Source: Microbacterium terrae
Lineage (GTDB): Bacteria; Actinomycetota; Actinomycetes; Actinomycetales; Microbacteriaceae
Reading direction: 5' to 3'
Length of the DNA: 64,000 bases
NCBI RefSeq assembly: GCF_017831975.1
Contig: NZ_JAFDSS010000001.1
Location: 496,001 to 560,000, forward strand
Shown here piece by piece: positions 15,195 through 22,668 of this stretch; within the stretch, counting starts at the first letter, position 1, and each line of letters opens with the position of its first letter. The translations under genes and the position numbers were made by a program. Below the pieces are notes generated by a model. That model ran no database searches and was not told the origin of the DNA. It was given only the letters and a program-made list of their open reading frames with translations.

Positions 15195-16097
15195 ATGGCG
15201 CGCATCCCCTTCGACCTGGCCGAGACGCTCGCCGCGGTCGTCGACGAGGGCACGCTCGATGCGGCCGCCGCCCGACTGCACGTGACGCCGTCTGCGGTGA
15301 GCCAGCGCGTCAAGGCTCTGGAGCAGCAGCTCGGGCAGGTGCTGCTCGTGCGCTCGAAACCCGCCCGGCTCACCGATGCCGGTGCGGCGGTCGTGCGCCT
15401 GTCGCGGCAGGCGGCGCTGCTCGAGCACGACACCCTCGCGCAGCTCGGCGCCGGCACGGACAGCGCGCGGGCGACCGTGTCGCTGGCCGTCAACGCCGAC
15501 TCGCTCGCGACCTGGTTCCTCTCCCCGCTCGCCGCGCTGGGGGAGCGGCATCCGGTCGTCTTCGATCTGCACCGCGACGACCAGGACTTCACGGCTGGGC
15601 TGCTCACCTCGGGCACGGTGATGGCGGCGGTGACCTCGCAGGCCGCACCCGTCGCCGGGTGCCGCGTCGACGCGCTCGGGCTGATGCGGTACGAGGCGGT
15701 CGCCACGCCGGCATTCGTCTCGCGCTGGCTCGGCGGGGGAGCGACGGCCGAGGCGCTCGCGGTCGCCCCGGTGATCGACTTCGACCGCCGCGACGAGCTG
15801 CAGACCCGCTGGCTGCGTGCGCAGGGCGTCGATGCGTCGCTGCCTCCGCGTCACCGCGTTCCCGCATCGAACGACTTCGCCGCGGCGACCCGACTCGGGC
15901 TCGGGTGGGCCCTCCTGCCGGCGCTCCAGTCGGCGGATGCCCTCGCGTCAGGCGAACTCGTCACCCTCGGGGGCGCCGCGGTCGACGTCCCCCTCTACTG
16001 GCAGCAGTGGAATCTGCACTCGACCCTGCTCGACGCGGTCGCGGGGGCGGTCGTGGCCGAGGGGCGCCGCGTGCTCGGCGCCGTCAGTCGTCGCTGA
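15195..16097 (+). CDS. lysG: LysG/ArgP-type LysR family regulator
   Basis: 300 residues. The winged helix is at 5-62 with the recognition helix TLDAAAARLHVTPSAVSQRVKALEQQLG, and the effector domain follows (SLAVNADSLATWFLSPL, typical of the ArgP/LysG subgroup). In Corynebacterium, LysG senses Lys, Arg or His and activates lysE; the divergent layout here is the same. A GTG at 15189 could start two codons earlier, but ATG 15195 fits the TAAGCT spacing. The 3' end overlaps the convergent oxidoreductase gene by 14 bases. Confidence 0.92.
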   Translation: MARIPFDLAETLAAVVDEGTLDAAAARLHVTPSAVSQRVKALEQQLGQVLLVRSKPARLTDAGAAVVRLSRQAALLEHDTLAQLGAGTDSARATVSLAVNADSLATWFLSPLAALGERHPVVFDLHRDDQDFTAGLLTSGTVMAAVTSQAAPVAGCRVDALGLMRYEAVATPAFVSRWLGGGATAEALAVAPVIDFDRRDELQTRWLRAQGVDASLPPRHRVPASNDFAAATRLGLGWALLPALQSADALASGELVTLGGAAVDVPLYWQQWNLHSTLLDAVAGAVVAEGRRVLGAVSRR

Positions 16098-17115
16098 CCC
16101 GCAGCACGATCTTGCCGCGGGTGTGACCCTGCTCGAGCTCGGTGTGCGCGTCCTGCGCATCGCCGAGGTCGAACACGCGGTCGACGTACACCTGGATCGC
16201 GTTGGAGTCGAGCAGGCGGCCGATCGTGGCGAGCGCACCGCCGTCGGGGATCACCTTGTACGACGTCGCGCGCACCCCCGCCGCGGCGGCGGCCTCGGCG
16301 AAGCCGGGCCACGAGCCGGTGGGGACCACGATGTACAGGCCGCCCGGGCGCAGCACGCCGAGCGAGCGCGATCCGGTGTGATCGACGCCCTCGCCCACGA
16401 GGTCGATCACGACGTCGACCTCGCCGACGACCTCTTCGAAGCGCGTCGTGGTGTAGTCGACGACGACGGATGCTCCCATCTCGCGGAGCCACGCGGAGTT
16501 GCGGCCGGAGCCGGTCACCGTGACGTGGGCACCGAAGTACGCGGCGATCTGTACCGCGAAGTGGCCCACGCCGCCGCTGCCGGCGTGGATCAGCACCCGC
16601 TGACCCTCGTGCGCGTGAGCGGTCTCGACGACGAGCCCCCAGGCGGTGAGGGCGGCGAGCGGCACGCCGGCCGCCTCGACGTGCGAGAGCGAGGCGGGCT
16701 TGCGGGCGACCGACAGCGTCGGCGCGACGACGTACTCGGCGTAGCTGCCGGGGGAGCGGGGGAACGAAGCCATCCCGAACACGGGCGTGCCGGGCGGGAA
16801 CGGATGCGACTCGTAGGGGCTCTTCACCACGATGCCGCTGAAGTCGTACCCGAGGGTGGCGGGGAGCGCAGACACTGCGCCGTGCACGCCCGTGCCCGAG
16901 CGGGTCTTGGCGTCGATCGGGTTGACGCCCGCGGCGACCACGCGCACGAGGAGCTCGCTCAGCACCGGCGCGGGCACCGGCACCGTCGCCTCGTGAAGGG
17001 CATCGACGCCGCCCGGCGCGTCGTAGACGATCGCGCGCATCGCTTCGGGCGGTTCGGGCATCGCGACCGGTTCGTCGGCGGTGGTCTGTGCAGATCGCAG
17101 CGGCCGGAATCTCAT
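16084..17115 (-). CDS. Zinc-independent MDR / quinone oxidoreductase
   Basis: 343 residues, medium-chain dehydrogenase/reductase of the quinone-reductase type. The catalytic domain starts MRAIVYDAPGGVDALHEATVPVPAP (about 26-50). The Rossmann motif HAGSGGVGHFAVQIAAYFGAHVTVTG is near 165-190. No structural-zinc cysteine cluster is seen. It probably uses NADPH to reduce quinones or enones. GGAAGGGAG lies 5 bases before ATG 17115. It is transcribed in the same direction as the marR gene, but a hairpin separates them. Confidence 0.85.
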   Translation of the reverse strand: MRFRPLRSAQTTADEPVAMPEPPEAMRAIVYDAPGGVDALHEATVPVPAPVLSELLVRVVAAGVNPIDAKTRSGTGVHGAVSALPATLGYDFSGIVVKSPYESHPFPPGTPVFGMASFPRSPGSYAEYVVAPTLSVARKPASLSHVEAAGVPLAALTAWGLVVETAHAHEGQRVLIHAGSGGVGHFAVQIAAYFGAHVTVTGSGRNSAWLREMGASVVVDYTTTRFEEVVGEVDVVIDLVGEGVDHTGSRSLGVLRPGGLYIVVPTGSWPGFAEAAAAAGVRATSYKVIPDGGALATIGRLLDSNAIQVYVDRVFDLGDAQDAHTELEQGHTRGKIVLRVSDD

Positions 17116-17220
17116 GGTCGCTCCCTTCCACGTGCGTGTCGTCATCGGCAGCACTCGTTGCTACGCAAACAGTCAACCGCGCGAATGTCTCGCACGTGTT
17201 ACGCCGGTGCTACCGCGTGC

Positions 17221-17258
17221 GAAAGAGCGCCCGTCCGGTCGTCGACGAGCGCTCTTTC
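17221..17258 (-). terminator. Hairpin terminator after marR
   Basis: GAAAGAGCGC (17221-17230) and GCGCTCTTTC (17249-17258) form a perfect 10-bp stem between marR and the quinone reductase gene, 16 bases after the marR stop. Confidence 0.65.
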
Positions 17259-17273
17259 ACGGGATGCCTGGCG

Positions 17274-17750
17274 TCAGATCGCCGGGTTCTCACCGGCCGT
17301 CAGGGCGTGGAGCAGTCGGGTGAGGTTGCGGATGTCGTCGATCGGCCACTCCTCCAGCGCATCCACCAGCGAACTCTCCTGCGGCGCGCGGGCGGCGGCC
17401 AGACGCTCGAGACCCACGGTCGTGGGGGAGAGCAGGCTCGATCGGCCGTCGGAGGGATCCGGTGTGCGCTCGACGAGCCCGAGCTGCTCGAGTTCGCGGA
17501 CCGTTCGGCTGATCTGGCCCTTGTCCGACATGAGGGACTCGGCCAGCGCCGAGAGCGTGATCGACTCGCGCCGCACGATCGTGGTGAACACCTTGTATGC
17601 GCCCGGCAGCATGCCCGGGCTGACGCGGTGGGCGTTCTCGCTGATGATCCGGCGGAAGCGGTTGATCAGCTCGCCGAACTCCGCCTCGAGGGCGCGCACC
17701 GCGTCGGTGCGCGCCAGTCGGGTGTCGTCGGAGGCCATCGCGATCGACAT
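17274..17750 (-). CDS. MarR family regulator of the adjacent efflux pump
   Basis: 158 residues. The winged helix is about 50-110: RESITLSALAESLMSDKGQISRTVRELEQLGLVERTPDPSDGRSSLLSPT, with the DxR(S) wing typical of MarR. Its ATG at 17750 overlaps the stop codon of the MFS gene (TAATG), so pump and regulator are one operon. Three TTGA-N6-TCAA-type palindromes over the operon promoter are the likely binding sites, giving a drug-inducible autorepressed unit (inference). Confidence 0.9.
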   Translation of the reverse strand: MSIAMASDDTRLARTDAVRALEAEFGELINRFRRIISENAHRVSPGMLPGAYKVFTTIVRRESITLSALAESLMSDKGQISRTVRELEQLGLVERTPDPSDGRSSLLSPTTVGLERLAAARAPQESSLVDALEEWPIDDIRNLTRLLHALTAGENPAI

Positions 17751-19462
17751 TAGCGGGGTGAGACGGATGCGTCGTCAGCCGCGTCGGCGGATGCGGAGCC
17801 GGAGTCGGCCGTCATCGTGCGCACGGTGCCCGTCGCCGTCACGGCATCCATGCCCTGCGGCACGGACACGGTCGCGAGGTCCGCCTCGCTCGCACGCATC
17901 CGCTCACTGGTCGTCATGCGGGTCAGCGATGCGTTCGGGAGGAACACGATCGCGATCAGGCTGATGACGGCGAACGGCACGGCGATGAGGAACGAGTGCG
18001 AGATGCCCTGCGCGTAGATGTCCTCGAAGATCACGCGGACGACCTCGGGCATCGACGACACCTGCGGGAGCGTGCCGCTCTGGATCTGCTCCGCGATCTC
18101 GGCACCGCCGGCGCCGAGGCTCACGATGGCGGCGGTCAGCTGCTCCTTGGCGTCCGACAGCAGGTCGGTGACGCTGGATGCCAGTGCGGCGCCCATGACG
18201 GAGACGCCGATCGTACCGCCGAGGCTGCGGAAGAAGGTGACGCCCGAGCTTGCGACGCCGATCTCGCTCGGGCTCGACGTGTTCTGCACGACGAGCACGA
18301 GGTTCTGCATGGTCATGCCCACGCCCGCGCCGAGAAGGAACATGTACAGCGAGACCAGCGCGAAGTTGGTGTCGTAGTGGATCGTCGAGAGCAGGTACGA
18401 GCCTGCGATGAGGAACACGCTGCCGACGATGAGGTAGGGCTTCCAGTGCCCGAACCGCGTGATGAGCGCGCCGACGCCGATCGACGAGAGCAGCAGGCCG
18501 GCGATCATCGGGATGGTCATGAGCCCGGCCTCGGTCGGGGTGGCGCCGCGAGCGAGCTGCATGTACTGGCTGAGGAACACCGAGGCGCCGAACATCGCGA
18601 TGCCGGTCGCGATCGACGCGATGACGGCGAGCGTGAACGTGCGGTTGCGGAACAGCGACAGCGGGATGAGGGGCTCCTTCGAGCGGAGCTCGACGACGAT
18701 GAACAGCGCCGTGGCGACGATCGCCCCGCCGACCATGAGGATCGTCTCGGTGCTCCACCAGTCGAAGGAGTCGCCGGCGAGCGTCACCCAGATGAGCAGG
18801 AGCGACACCGCAGCCGACAGCAGGATGATGCCGATGTAGTCGATGTTCACCTTGCGCTGGACGCGAGCGGGCAGGTGGAGCGTGCGCTGCAGGATGATGA
18901 GCGCCAGGACCGCGAAGGGGATCGACACGTAGAAGTTCCAGCGCCATCCGAGGGTGTCGGTGATGAGACCGCCGAGGAGCGGGCCGCCGACTGTGGCGAC
19001 CGCCATGACGGCGCCGAACAGGCCCATGTACCGGCCGCGCTCACGCGGGCTCATGATGTCGGCCATGATCACCTGGCTGAGGGCGGCGAGGCCGCCGGCG
19101 CCGAGGCCCTGCACCGCGCGCCACGCGATCATCGTTCCGGGGTCCTGTGAGAACCCGGCTGCCGCCGTCGCGAGGACGAAGATGACGATCGCGATCTGGA
19201 TGAGCAGCTTGCGGTTGTACAGGTCGGAGAGCTTGCCCCAGATCGGGGTCGAGATCGCCGTGGTCAGGAGGGTCGCGGTGACGACCCAGGTGAACGCCGC
19301 CTGGTCGCCGTCGAGGTCGTGGATGATGACGGGGAGCGACGTGGAGACGACGGTCGATGCGAGCATCGACACGAACATCCCGAGGAGGAGTCCGGACAGT
19401 GCCGGGAGGACGCCCCGGCGTGGGCCGGCGGTCTCCTGCACGGGGGAAGAGGGCGTGGACAT
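17750..19462 (-). CDS. DHA2 family (14-TM) MFS drug efflux transporter
   Basis: 570 residues with 14 predicted membrane spans. It carries the DHA2 hallmarks: WVVTATLLTTAISTPIWGKLSDLYNRKLLIQ (motif A, about 60-90), AWRAVQGLGAGGL and the motif C region GAVMAVATVGGPLLGGLITDTLGWRWNFYVSIPF. A proton antiporter of the EmrB/QacA type that exports hydrophobic drugs. The ATG at 19462 is preceded by GAAGGAA. The C-terminal 60 residues are hydrophilic and acidic. It is co-transcribed with the MarR regulator. Confidence 0.93.
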   Translation of the reverse strand: MSTPSSPVQETAGPRRGVLPALSGLLLGMFVSMLASTVVSTSLPVIIHDLDGDQAAFTWVVTATLLTTAISTPIWGKLSDLYNRKLLIQIAIVIFVLATAAAGFSQDPGTMIAWRAVQGLGAGGLAALSQVIMADIMSPRERGRYMGLFGAVMAVATVGGPLLGGLITDTLGWRWNFYVSIPFAVLALIILQRTLHLPARVQRKVNIDYIGIILLSAAVSLLLIWVTLAGDSFDWWSTETILMVGGAIVATALFIVVELRSKEPLIPLSLFRNRTFTLAVIASIATGIAMFGASVFLSQYMQLARGATPTEAGLMTIPMIAGLLLSSIGVGALITRFGHWKPYLIVGSVFLIAGSYLLSTIHYDTNFALVSLYMFLLGAGVGMTMQNLVLVVQNTSSPSEIGVASSGVTFFRSLGGTIGVSVMGAALASSVTDLLSDAKEQLTAAIVSLGAGGAEIAEQIQSGTLPQVSSMPEVVRVIFEDIYAQGISHSFLIAVPFAVISLIAIVFLPNASLTRMTTSERMRASEADLATVSVPQGMDAVTATGTVRTMTADSGSASADAADDASVSPR

Positions 19463-19518
19463 GCGGTTCCTTCGAGTGAGGATTCTGGGAGGGTGTGCGG
19501 CAACGACGGCGCAAGATG

Positions 19519-19579
19519 GTTGACGTGCGTCAACAGTTGAGATCGGTCAACTATATGGCAATCGTTGATGTGAGTCAAC
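19519..19579. promoter_or_regulatory. Three palindromic operators over the MFS-marR promoter
   Basis: Sites: GTTGAC-gtgc-GTCAAC (19519-19534), AGTTGA-gatcgg-TCAACT (19535-19552) and GTTGA-tgtgag-TCAAC (19564-19579). They share TTGA-N6-TCAA. Site 3 covers the -35, site 2 the -10 and site 1 the start of the transcript, a layout expected for a MarR repressor. Confidence 0.75.
19550..19578 (-). promoter_or_regulatory. Sigma70-type promoter of the MFS-marR operon
   Basis: On the minus strand TTGACT (19573-19578) and TATAGT (19550-19555) are separated by exactly 17 bases, unusually close to consensus for this GC-rich genome. Confidence 0.75.
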
Positions 19580-19646
19580 TATTCCCGCCGGTGCGAAGCC
19601 GGATCGCTGCGGGTGCTCGCCGGCGGCACGGCGCGGGCCGGCGGTA

Positions 19647-19717
19647 CTGAGTCGGCTGGCTTCAGCCGGACGTGCTCAGTCGGCGAGCTTCAGCCGGGCG
19701 CGCTCAGTCGGCGAGCG
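19647..19717. repeat. Short tandem repeat behind the YqaJ-type nuclease gene
   Basis: Two 28-bp units (19647-19674 and 19675-19702), starting CTGAGTCGG / CTCAGTCGG and containing TTCAGCCGG, are followed by a third partial unit (CTCAGTCGGCGAGCG, from 19703) that is the 3' end of the nuclease gene itself, including its stop codon. The units look like duplicated copies of the gene terminus. Confidence 0.65.
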
Positions 19718-20390
19718 CGAGTGCGCGGAACGGCTGGCGCGGCGCCGTGGGCTGCGGCATCCGCTCGCCCGTCGCGGGGAGGGAGCGGCCGGTGGTGCGC
19801 TGGTACAGCTCGTCGATGAGCGCCGTCGCGAGGCCGACCAGTCTGCCGATCTCGACCTCGTCGCGGTCGACCCACGCGCACCGCGGCTCGTCTCCGACCG
19901 GCACGAAGTCGTCGTGCTGCTCCCACGCCACGAGTGTGCGTTCGGCCCCCAGCACGTGCTGCTGCCACCACACCTGACGCAGATACGAGCGCGGGATGCT
20001 GCGCCACGACTTGTTCGTCGTCTTGATCTCGGCCAGGAGCACCCGCCCGCCCTCGTCGACGGCGATGCCGTCGGGCGTCGCGAGGTGGCGCTTCTCGACC
20101 ACGGCGTGGAAGAGGGCGGACGAGGGCTGGATGCCGTGCGTCGCAGCCACCCAGGCGGCGATCTCGGGCTCGCGGGCGCGCCCGTGCGCGGTGAAGGCGT
20201 TGCCCGAGAACCCCGAGCCCATCAGCTTCGCGTCGGCTGCCCGGGCGATGGCGTTCTCACTGGTGAGGGTCGCGACATCCGTCGCCGTGATCCCGCGGGA
20301 GCGTGCTCGCACCCACGCCACCCGGTCGCGGGAGTCGGCGACGATGCGGGCGGCGAGCTCAGGGGAACGTGCGGCGAGCTCGGGTGTCAC
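19704..20390 (-). CDS. YqaJ-like exonuclease/recombinase family protein
   Basis: 228 residues of the lambda-exonuclease/YqaJ restriction-endonuclease-like fold. RSRGITATDVATLTSENAIARAADAKLMGSG at the N-terminus, then HGRAREPEIAAWVA (metal/DNA-contact helix), the catalytic core GIAVDEGGRVLLAEIKTTNKSW (E-x-K type, about 125-145) and RSYLRQVWWQQHVLGAERTLVAWEQ. Phage members process double-stranded DNA ends; host copies in actinobacteria have unknown roles. GTG 20390 lies 6 bases after TACCCT. No other phage gene is nearby. Confidence 0.78.
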   Translation of the reverse strand: MTPELAARSPELAARIVADSRDRVAWVRARSRGITATDVATLTSENAIARAADAKLMGSGFSGNAFTAHGRAREPEIAAWVAATHGIQPSSALFHAVVEKRHLATPDGIAVDEGGRVLLAEIKTTNKSWRSIPRSYLRQVWWQQHVLGAERTLVAWEQHDDFVPVGDEPRCAWVDRDEVEIGRLVGLATALIDELYQRTTGRSLPATGERMPQPTAPRQPFRALALAD

Positions 20391-20396
20391 CGTTCG

Positions 20397-20402
20397 AGGG
20401 TA
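20397..20402 (-). promoter_or_regulatory. Leaderless -10 element of the YqaJ-type gene
   Basis: TACCCT on the minus strand, 6 bases before GTG 20390. Confidence 0.4.
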
Positions 20403-20467
20403 ACCCCGCCTCCCGACGCCCACCGCAGCGACGCTCCGCAGGGGGTTGCGATCCGCGCTCACGGTGG

Positions 20468-20473
20468 CATCCT
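20468..20473 (+). promoter_or_regulatory. Possible leaderless -10 element of the PCD-VOC gene
   Basis: CATCCT followed by 7 bases and ATG 20481; no ribosome site is visible. Confidence 0.3.
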
Positions 20474-20480
20474 CGGGAAC

Positions 20481-21116
20481 ATGGACACCCTCACGAACGA
20501 CGACTTCCGTGCTTTCCCCGGGGTCGACGACTGGCGTCCGCGCATCACCGGCGCGTTCGCCCTGTTCCGCACCGGCAGCTTCGCGACCGGATCGCAGCTG
20601 TTTGCGGCGATCGCCGAGCTCGCCGATGCGGCCGACCATCATCCCGATGTCGACGTGCGCTACGCGACGGTGCGGGTGCGGCTCGTCACGCACTCCGCGG
20701 GCGGTCTGACGGCGAAGGATGCCGCGCTCGCCGCGCAGATCTCCGAAGCCGCGCGCGAGCTCGACGTGCGCGCCGAGACCGAGCGGATGAACGACCTCAT
20801 GTTCGCCGTCGCGACCCCCGACCCCGACGCCGTCGTGCCGTTCTGGAAGGCCGCGACCGGATTCGACGAGGTCGCCGACGGCGTGCTCTTCGACACCGAC
20901 GGGCGCGGGCCGCTCATCTGGTTCCAGCATGTCGACAAGCCGCTGCGCGGGCGTTCGCACCTCGATGTCAACGCGCCGCGCGATGTGATCGAGGAGCGCC
21001 TCGAGGCGGCGGTCGCCGCCGGCGGCGTGGTCGTCGACGACTCGCACGCTCCGCGCTGGTGGACGCTGGCCGACGCCGACGGCCACCGGATCGACCTCAG
21101 CCCCTGGCGCGGCTGA
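20481..21116 (+). CDS. Pterin-4a-carbinolamine dehydratase-like domain fused to a VOC domain
   Basis: 211 residues with two parts. Residues 1-95 resemble pterin-4a-carbinolamine dehydratase: a helix, then ADHHPDVDVRYATVRVRLVTHSAGGLTAKDAALA, which keeps the HHP and the THS..GLT..D pattern of the active site. Residues 110-211 resemble a glyoxalase/VOC domain (FAVATPDPDAVVPFWKAATGF ... HLDVNAPRDVIEERLEAAVAAGGVV ... WWTLADADGHRIDLSPW). The substrate is unknown. PCD alone recycles tetrahydrobiopterin, but no pterin-dependent hydroxylase is near. Confidence 0.75.
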   Translation: MDTLTNDDFRAFPGVDDWRPRITGAFALFRTGSFATGSQLFAAIAELADAADHHPDVDVRYATVRVRLVTHSAGGLTAKDAALAAQISEAARELDVRAETERMNDLMFAVATPDPDAVVPFWKAATGFDEVADGVLFDTDGRGPLIWFQHVDKPLRGRSHLDVNAPRDVIEERLEAAVAAGGVVVDDSHAPRWWTLADADGHRIDLSPWRG

Positions 21117-21136
21117 CGAGGACGATCGGCCCCGAT

Positions 21137-21165
21137 TTGGCGGACGCGGGCCGGTCACGTAAACT
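21137..21165 (+). promoter_or_regulatory. Promoter of rplJL
   Basis: TTGGCG (21137-21142) and TAAACT (21160-21165) are 17 bases apart, directly before the L10 leader. Confidence 0.6.
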
Positions 21166-21171
21166 TGTCGG

Positions 21172-21279
21172 AGCCAAAGACCGCCGGTCATCATCACGCG
21201 TGCAAACGTGTGAGATCGAAGCACTGCAGTTGCAGAGGCCCGCGCAGGTGTCACGAACTTCTCCCAGATTCGGGAATCC
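21172..21279 (+). ncRNA. Ribosomal protein L10 leader RNA
   Basis: The 250 bases before rplJ contain GCCAAAGACCGCCGGTCATC and a multi-stem region including CGTGCAAACGTGTGAGA, then a terminator-like hairpin. Position, promoter and downstream attenuator match the known L10 leader, which binds the L10(L12)4 complex to repress rplJL. The exact borders are approximate, and a covariance-model search was not possible. Confidence 0.6.
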
Positions 21280-21309
21280 AGCTCCGTGCGCTTGCGCCGG
21301 AGCTTTTCT
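21280..21309 (+). terminator. Attenuator in the rplJL leader
   Basis: AGCTCCG pairs with CGGAGCT, with an inner GCG/CGC extension, a bulged T and a CTTG loop, followed by TTTTCT. This is the only hairpin in the window with a clear U-tract, and it lies 116 bases upstream of the rplJ start, so it must be read through or remodelled for expression. Confidence 0.8.
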
Positions 21310-21424
21310 GTTGTCGCAGTGAAGCGACCAGATGATCACGGTGCCGAGGCGGCGCCCCGCCATCGCGGAGCGTCTCGTAGACACACTTCGCGGGATCCGT
21401 CCCGCGAGGCGACAAGGAGTGACC

Positions 21425-21913
21425 ATGGCGCAGAAGGATGCATCGGTCGCCGAGCTCACGAAGAATTTCGAGAACTCGAACGCCGTCCTGCTTACCGAGT
21501 ACCGCGGTCTGACGGTTGCCCAGCTCAAGCAGCTGCGCAACACGATCCGTCAGGACGCGGAATACGCCGTGGTGAAGAACACGCTGACCAAGATCGCCGC
21601 GAACAACGCGGGGATCACGGCGCTGGACGACGACCTCAAGGGTCCGTCGGCCATCGCATTCGTGCACGGTGACTTCGTCGCCACTGCCAAGGCTCTGCGT
21701 GACTTCGCCAAGGCCAACCCGCTTCTCGTGATCAAGGGCGGTGTTTTCGAGGGCAACGCCCTCGACGCCGCTGAGGTCGACAAGTACGCCTCGCTCGAGA
21801 GCCGTGAGGTTCTGCTGGCGAAGGCTGCGGGCATGATGAAGGCCACGATGGGCAAGGCTGCGGCCACCATCGATGCTCTTCGCGAGAAGCTCGAGACCGC
21901 CGAGGCCGCGTAA
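21425..21913 (+). CDS. rplJ: 50S ribosomal protein L10
   Basis: 162 residues, from ATG 21425 with AAGGAG 5 bases upstream. N-terminal [42 protein letters not shown] is the 23S-rRNA-binding domain, and the C-terminal helix binds L7/L12 dimers. Forms the base of the ribosomal stalk that recruits translation GTPases. Regulated through the upstream leader and attenuator. Confidence 0.98.
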   Translation: MAQKDASVAELTKNFENSNAVLLTEYRGLTVAQLKQLRNTIRQDAEYAVVKNTLTKIAANNAGITALDDDLKGPSAIAFVHGDFVATAKALRDFAKANPLLVIKGGVFEGNALDAAEVDKYASLESREVLLAKAAGMMKATMGKAAATIDALREKLETAEAA

Positions 21914-21963
21914 GCGTCCGGCGATTTCCTCACCACAAACCCCATCTATCTAGGAGATACATC

Positions 21964-22347
21964 ATGGCGAAGCTCACCACTGAGGAGCTGCTTCAGCAGT
22001 TCGCCGACCTGACCCTCGTCGAGCTCAGCGAGTTCGTGAAGGCGTTCGAGGAGAAGTTCGACGTCACCGCTGCTGCTCCCGTCGCCGTTGCCGGCGCCGC
22101 GGGCGGCGCAGGCGCTGCCGAGGCCGAGGAGGAGAAGGACTCGTTCGACGTCATCCTCGAGGCTGCCGGCGACAAGAAGATCCAGGTCATCAAGACGGTC
22201 CGCGAGCTCACCTCGCTCGGCCTCGGCGAGGCGAAGGCTGTCGTCGACGGCGCTCCCAAGGCCGTGCTCGAGGGCGCGAACAAGGAGACCGCCGAGAAGG
22301 CCAAGGCCGCTCTCGAAGAGGCCGGCGCGACGGTTACCCTCAAGTAA
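21964..22347 (+). CDS. rplL: 50S ribosomal protein L7/L12
   Basis: 127 residues: N-terminal dimerisation domain ([30 protein letters not shown]), a flexible Ala/Gly hinge (about 38-55) and the C-terminal factor-binding domain with [30 protein letters not shown] lies 8 bases before the ATG. A strong terminator follows 27 bases downstream. Confidence 0.98.
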   Translation: MAKLTTEELLQQFADLTLVELSEFVKAFEEKFDVTAAAPVAVAGAAGGAGAAEAEEEKDSFDVILEAAGDKKIQVIKTVRELTSLGLGEAKAVVDGAPKAVLEGANKETAEKAKAALEEAGATVTLK

Positions 22348-22374
22348 TCCCGCGCTGCATCTCGCAGCGATCCA

Positions 22375-22410
22375 CGAAGGCCCCGCATGCTCCGGCATGC
22401 GGGGCCTTCG
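22375..22410 (+). terminator. Terminator after rplL
   Basis: A perfect 16-bp stem starting CGAAGGCCCCGCATGC closes a TCCG loop, ending rplJL transcription before the sugar-transport cluster. Confidence 0.88.
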
Positions 22411-22451
22411 TCATGCCGTCACCTTCTCCGCTCACCACCAGCCGGTCGGAG

Positions 22452-22482
22452 ATTGCGCATGCTGAGATAGCCCATTCTCACG
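22452..22482. promoter_or_regulatory. Degenerate upstream operator of sugar cassette 1
   Basis: ATTGCGCATGCT (22452-22463) and CCATTCTCAC (22473-22482) repeat pieces of the main operator (GAATGCGCATTC and CGCATTCTCAC at 22551-22580) about 95 bp upstream. This spacing could allow looping by a tetrameric LacI protein (inference). Confidence 0.35.
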
Positions 22483-22519
22483 GTCCGGTAACGGATGATC
22501 CTTGATTTTCCGGGACTGC

Positions 22520-22548
22520 TTGCATCGATAGCCGGTGCCTGCTAGAAA
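22520..22548 (+). promoter_or_regulatory. Promoter of sugar cassette 1
   Basis: TTGCAT (22520-22525) and TAGAAA (22543-22548), 17 bases apart; the -10 abuts the palindromic operator. Confidence 0.55.
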
Positions 22549-22578
22549 GAGAATGCGCATTCCAGAAAGCGCATTCTC
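22549..22578. promoter_or_regulatory. LacI-type operator of sugar cassette 1
   Basis: Arms GAGAATGCGC and GCGCATTCTC are perfect inverted repeats with a 10-bp spacer. It also reads as two CG-centred 12-mers, GAATGCGCATTC (22551-22562, perfect) and GAAAGCGCATTC (22565-22576, one mismatch), whose centres are 14 bp apart. It covers the expected transcription start, so it should act by repression. The downstream LacI-DUF6807 protein is the likely ligand-dependent binder; a GAATGCGC half-site also lies before that gene at 26059-26066. Confidence 0.75.
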
Positions 22579-22608
22579 ACATCGAAGACGATGACCGGAG
22601 GACACACG

Positions 22609-22668
22609 GTGACGACGACGCACCACTCGATCAGCAGGGCCCGCACCTGCACCGGGGTGGCGACATGA
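22609..22668 (+). CDS. Candidate 19-residue leader peptide before the sugar permease
   Basis: GTG at 22609 has GGAGGA five to six bases upstream, the best ribosome site in this leader. The frame (MTTTHHSISRARTCTGVAT) ends in a TGA that overlaps the permease ATG at 22665 (ATGA). The permease has no ribosome site of its own inside 15 bases, so its translation may depend on coupling to this peptide. Protein product unproven. Confidence 0.4.
   Translation: MTTTHHSISRARTCTGVAT

Noticed and set aside
19704..20390. Prophage remnant around the YqaJ-type nuclease
   Set aside because: No integrase, terminase, capsid or attachment repeats; neighbours are ordinary chromosomal genes.
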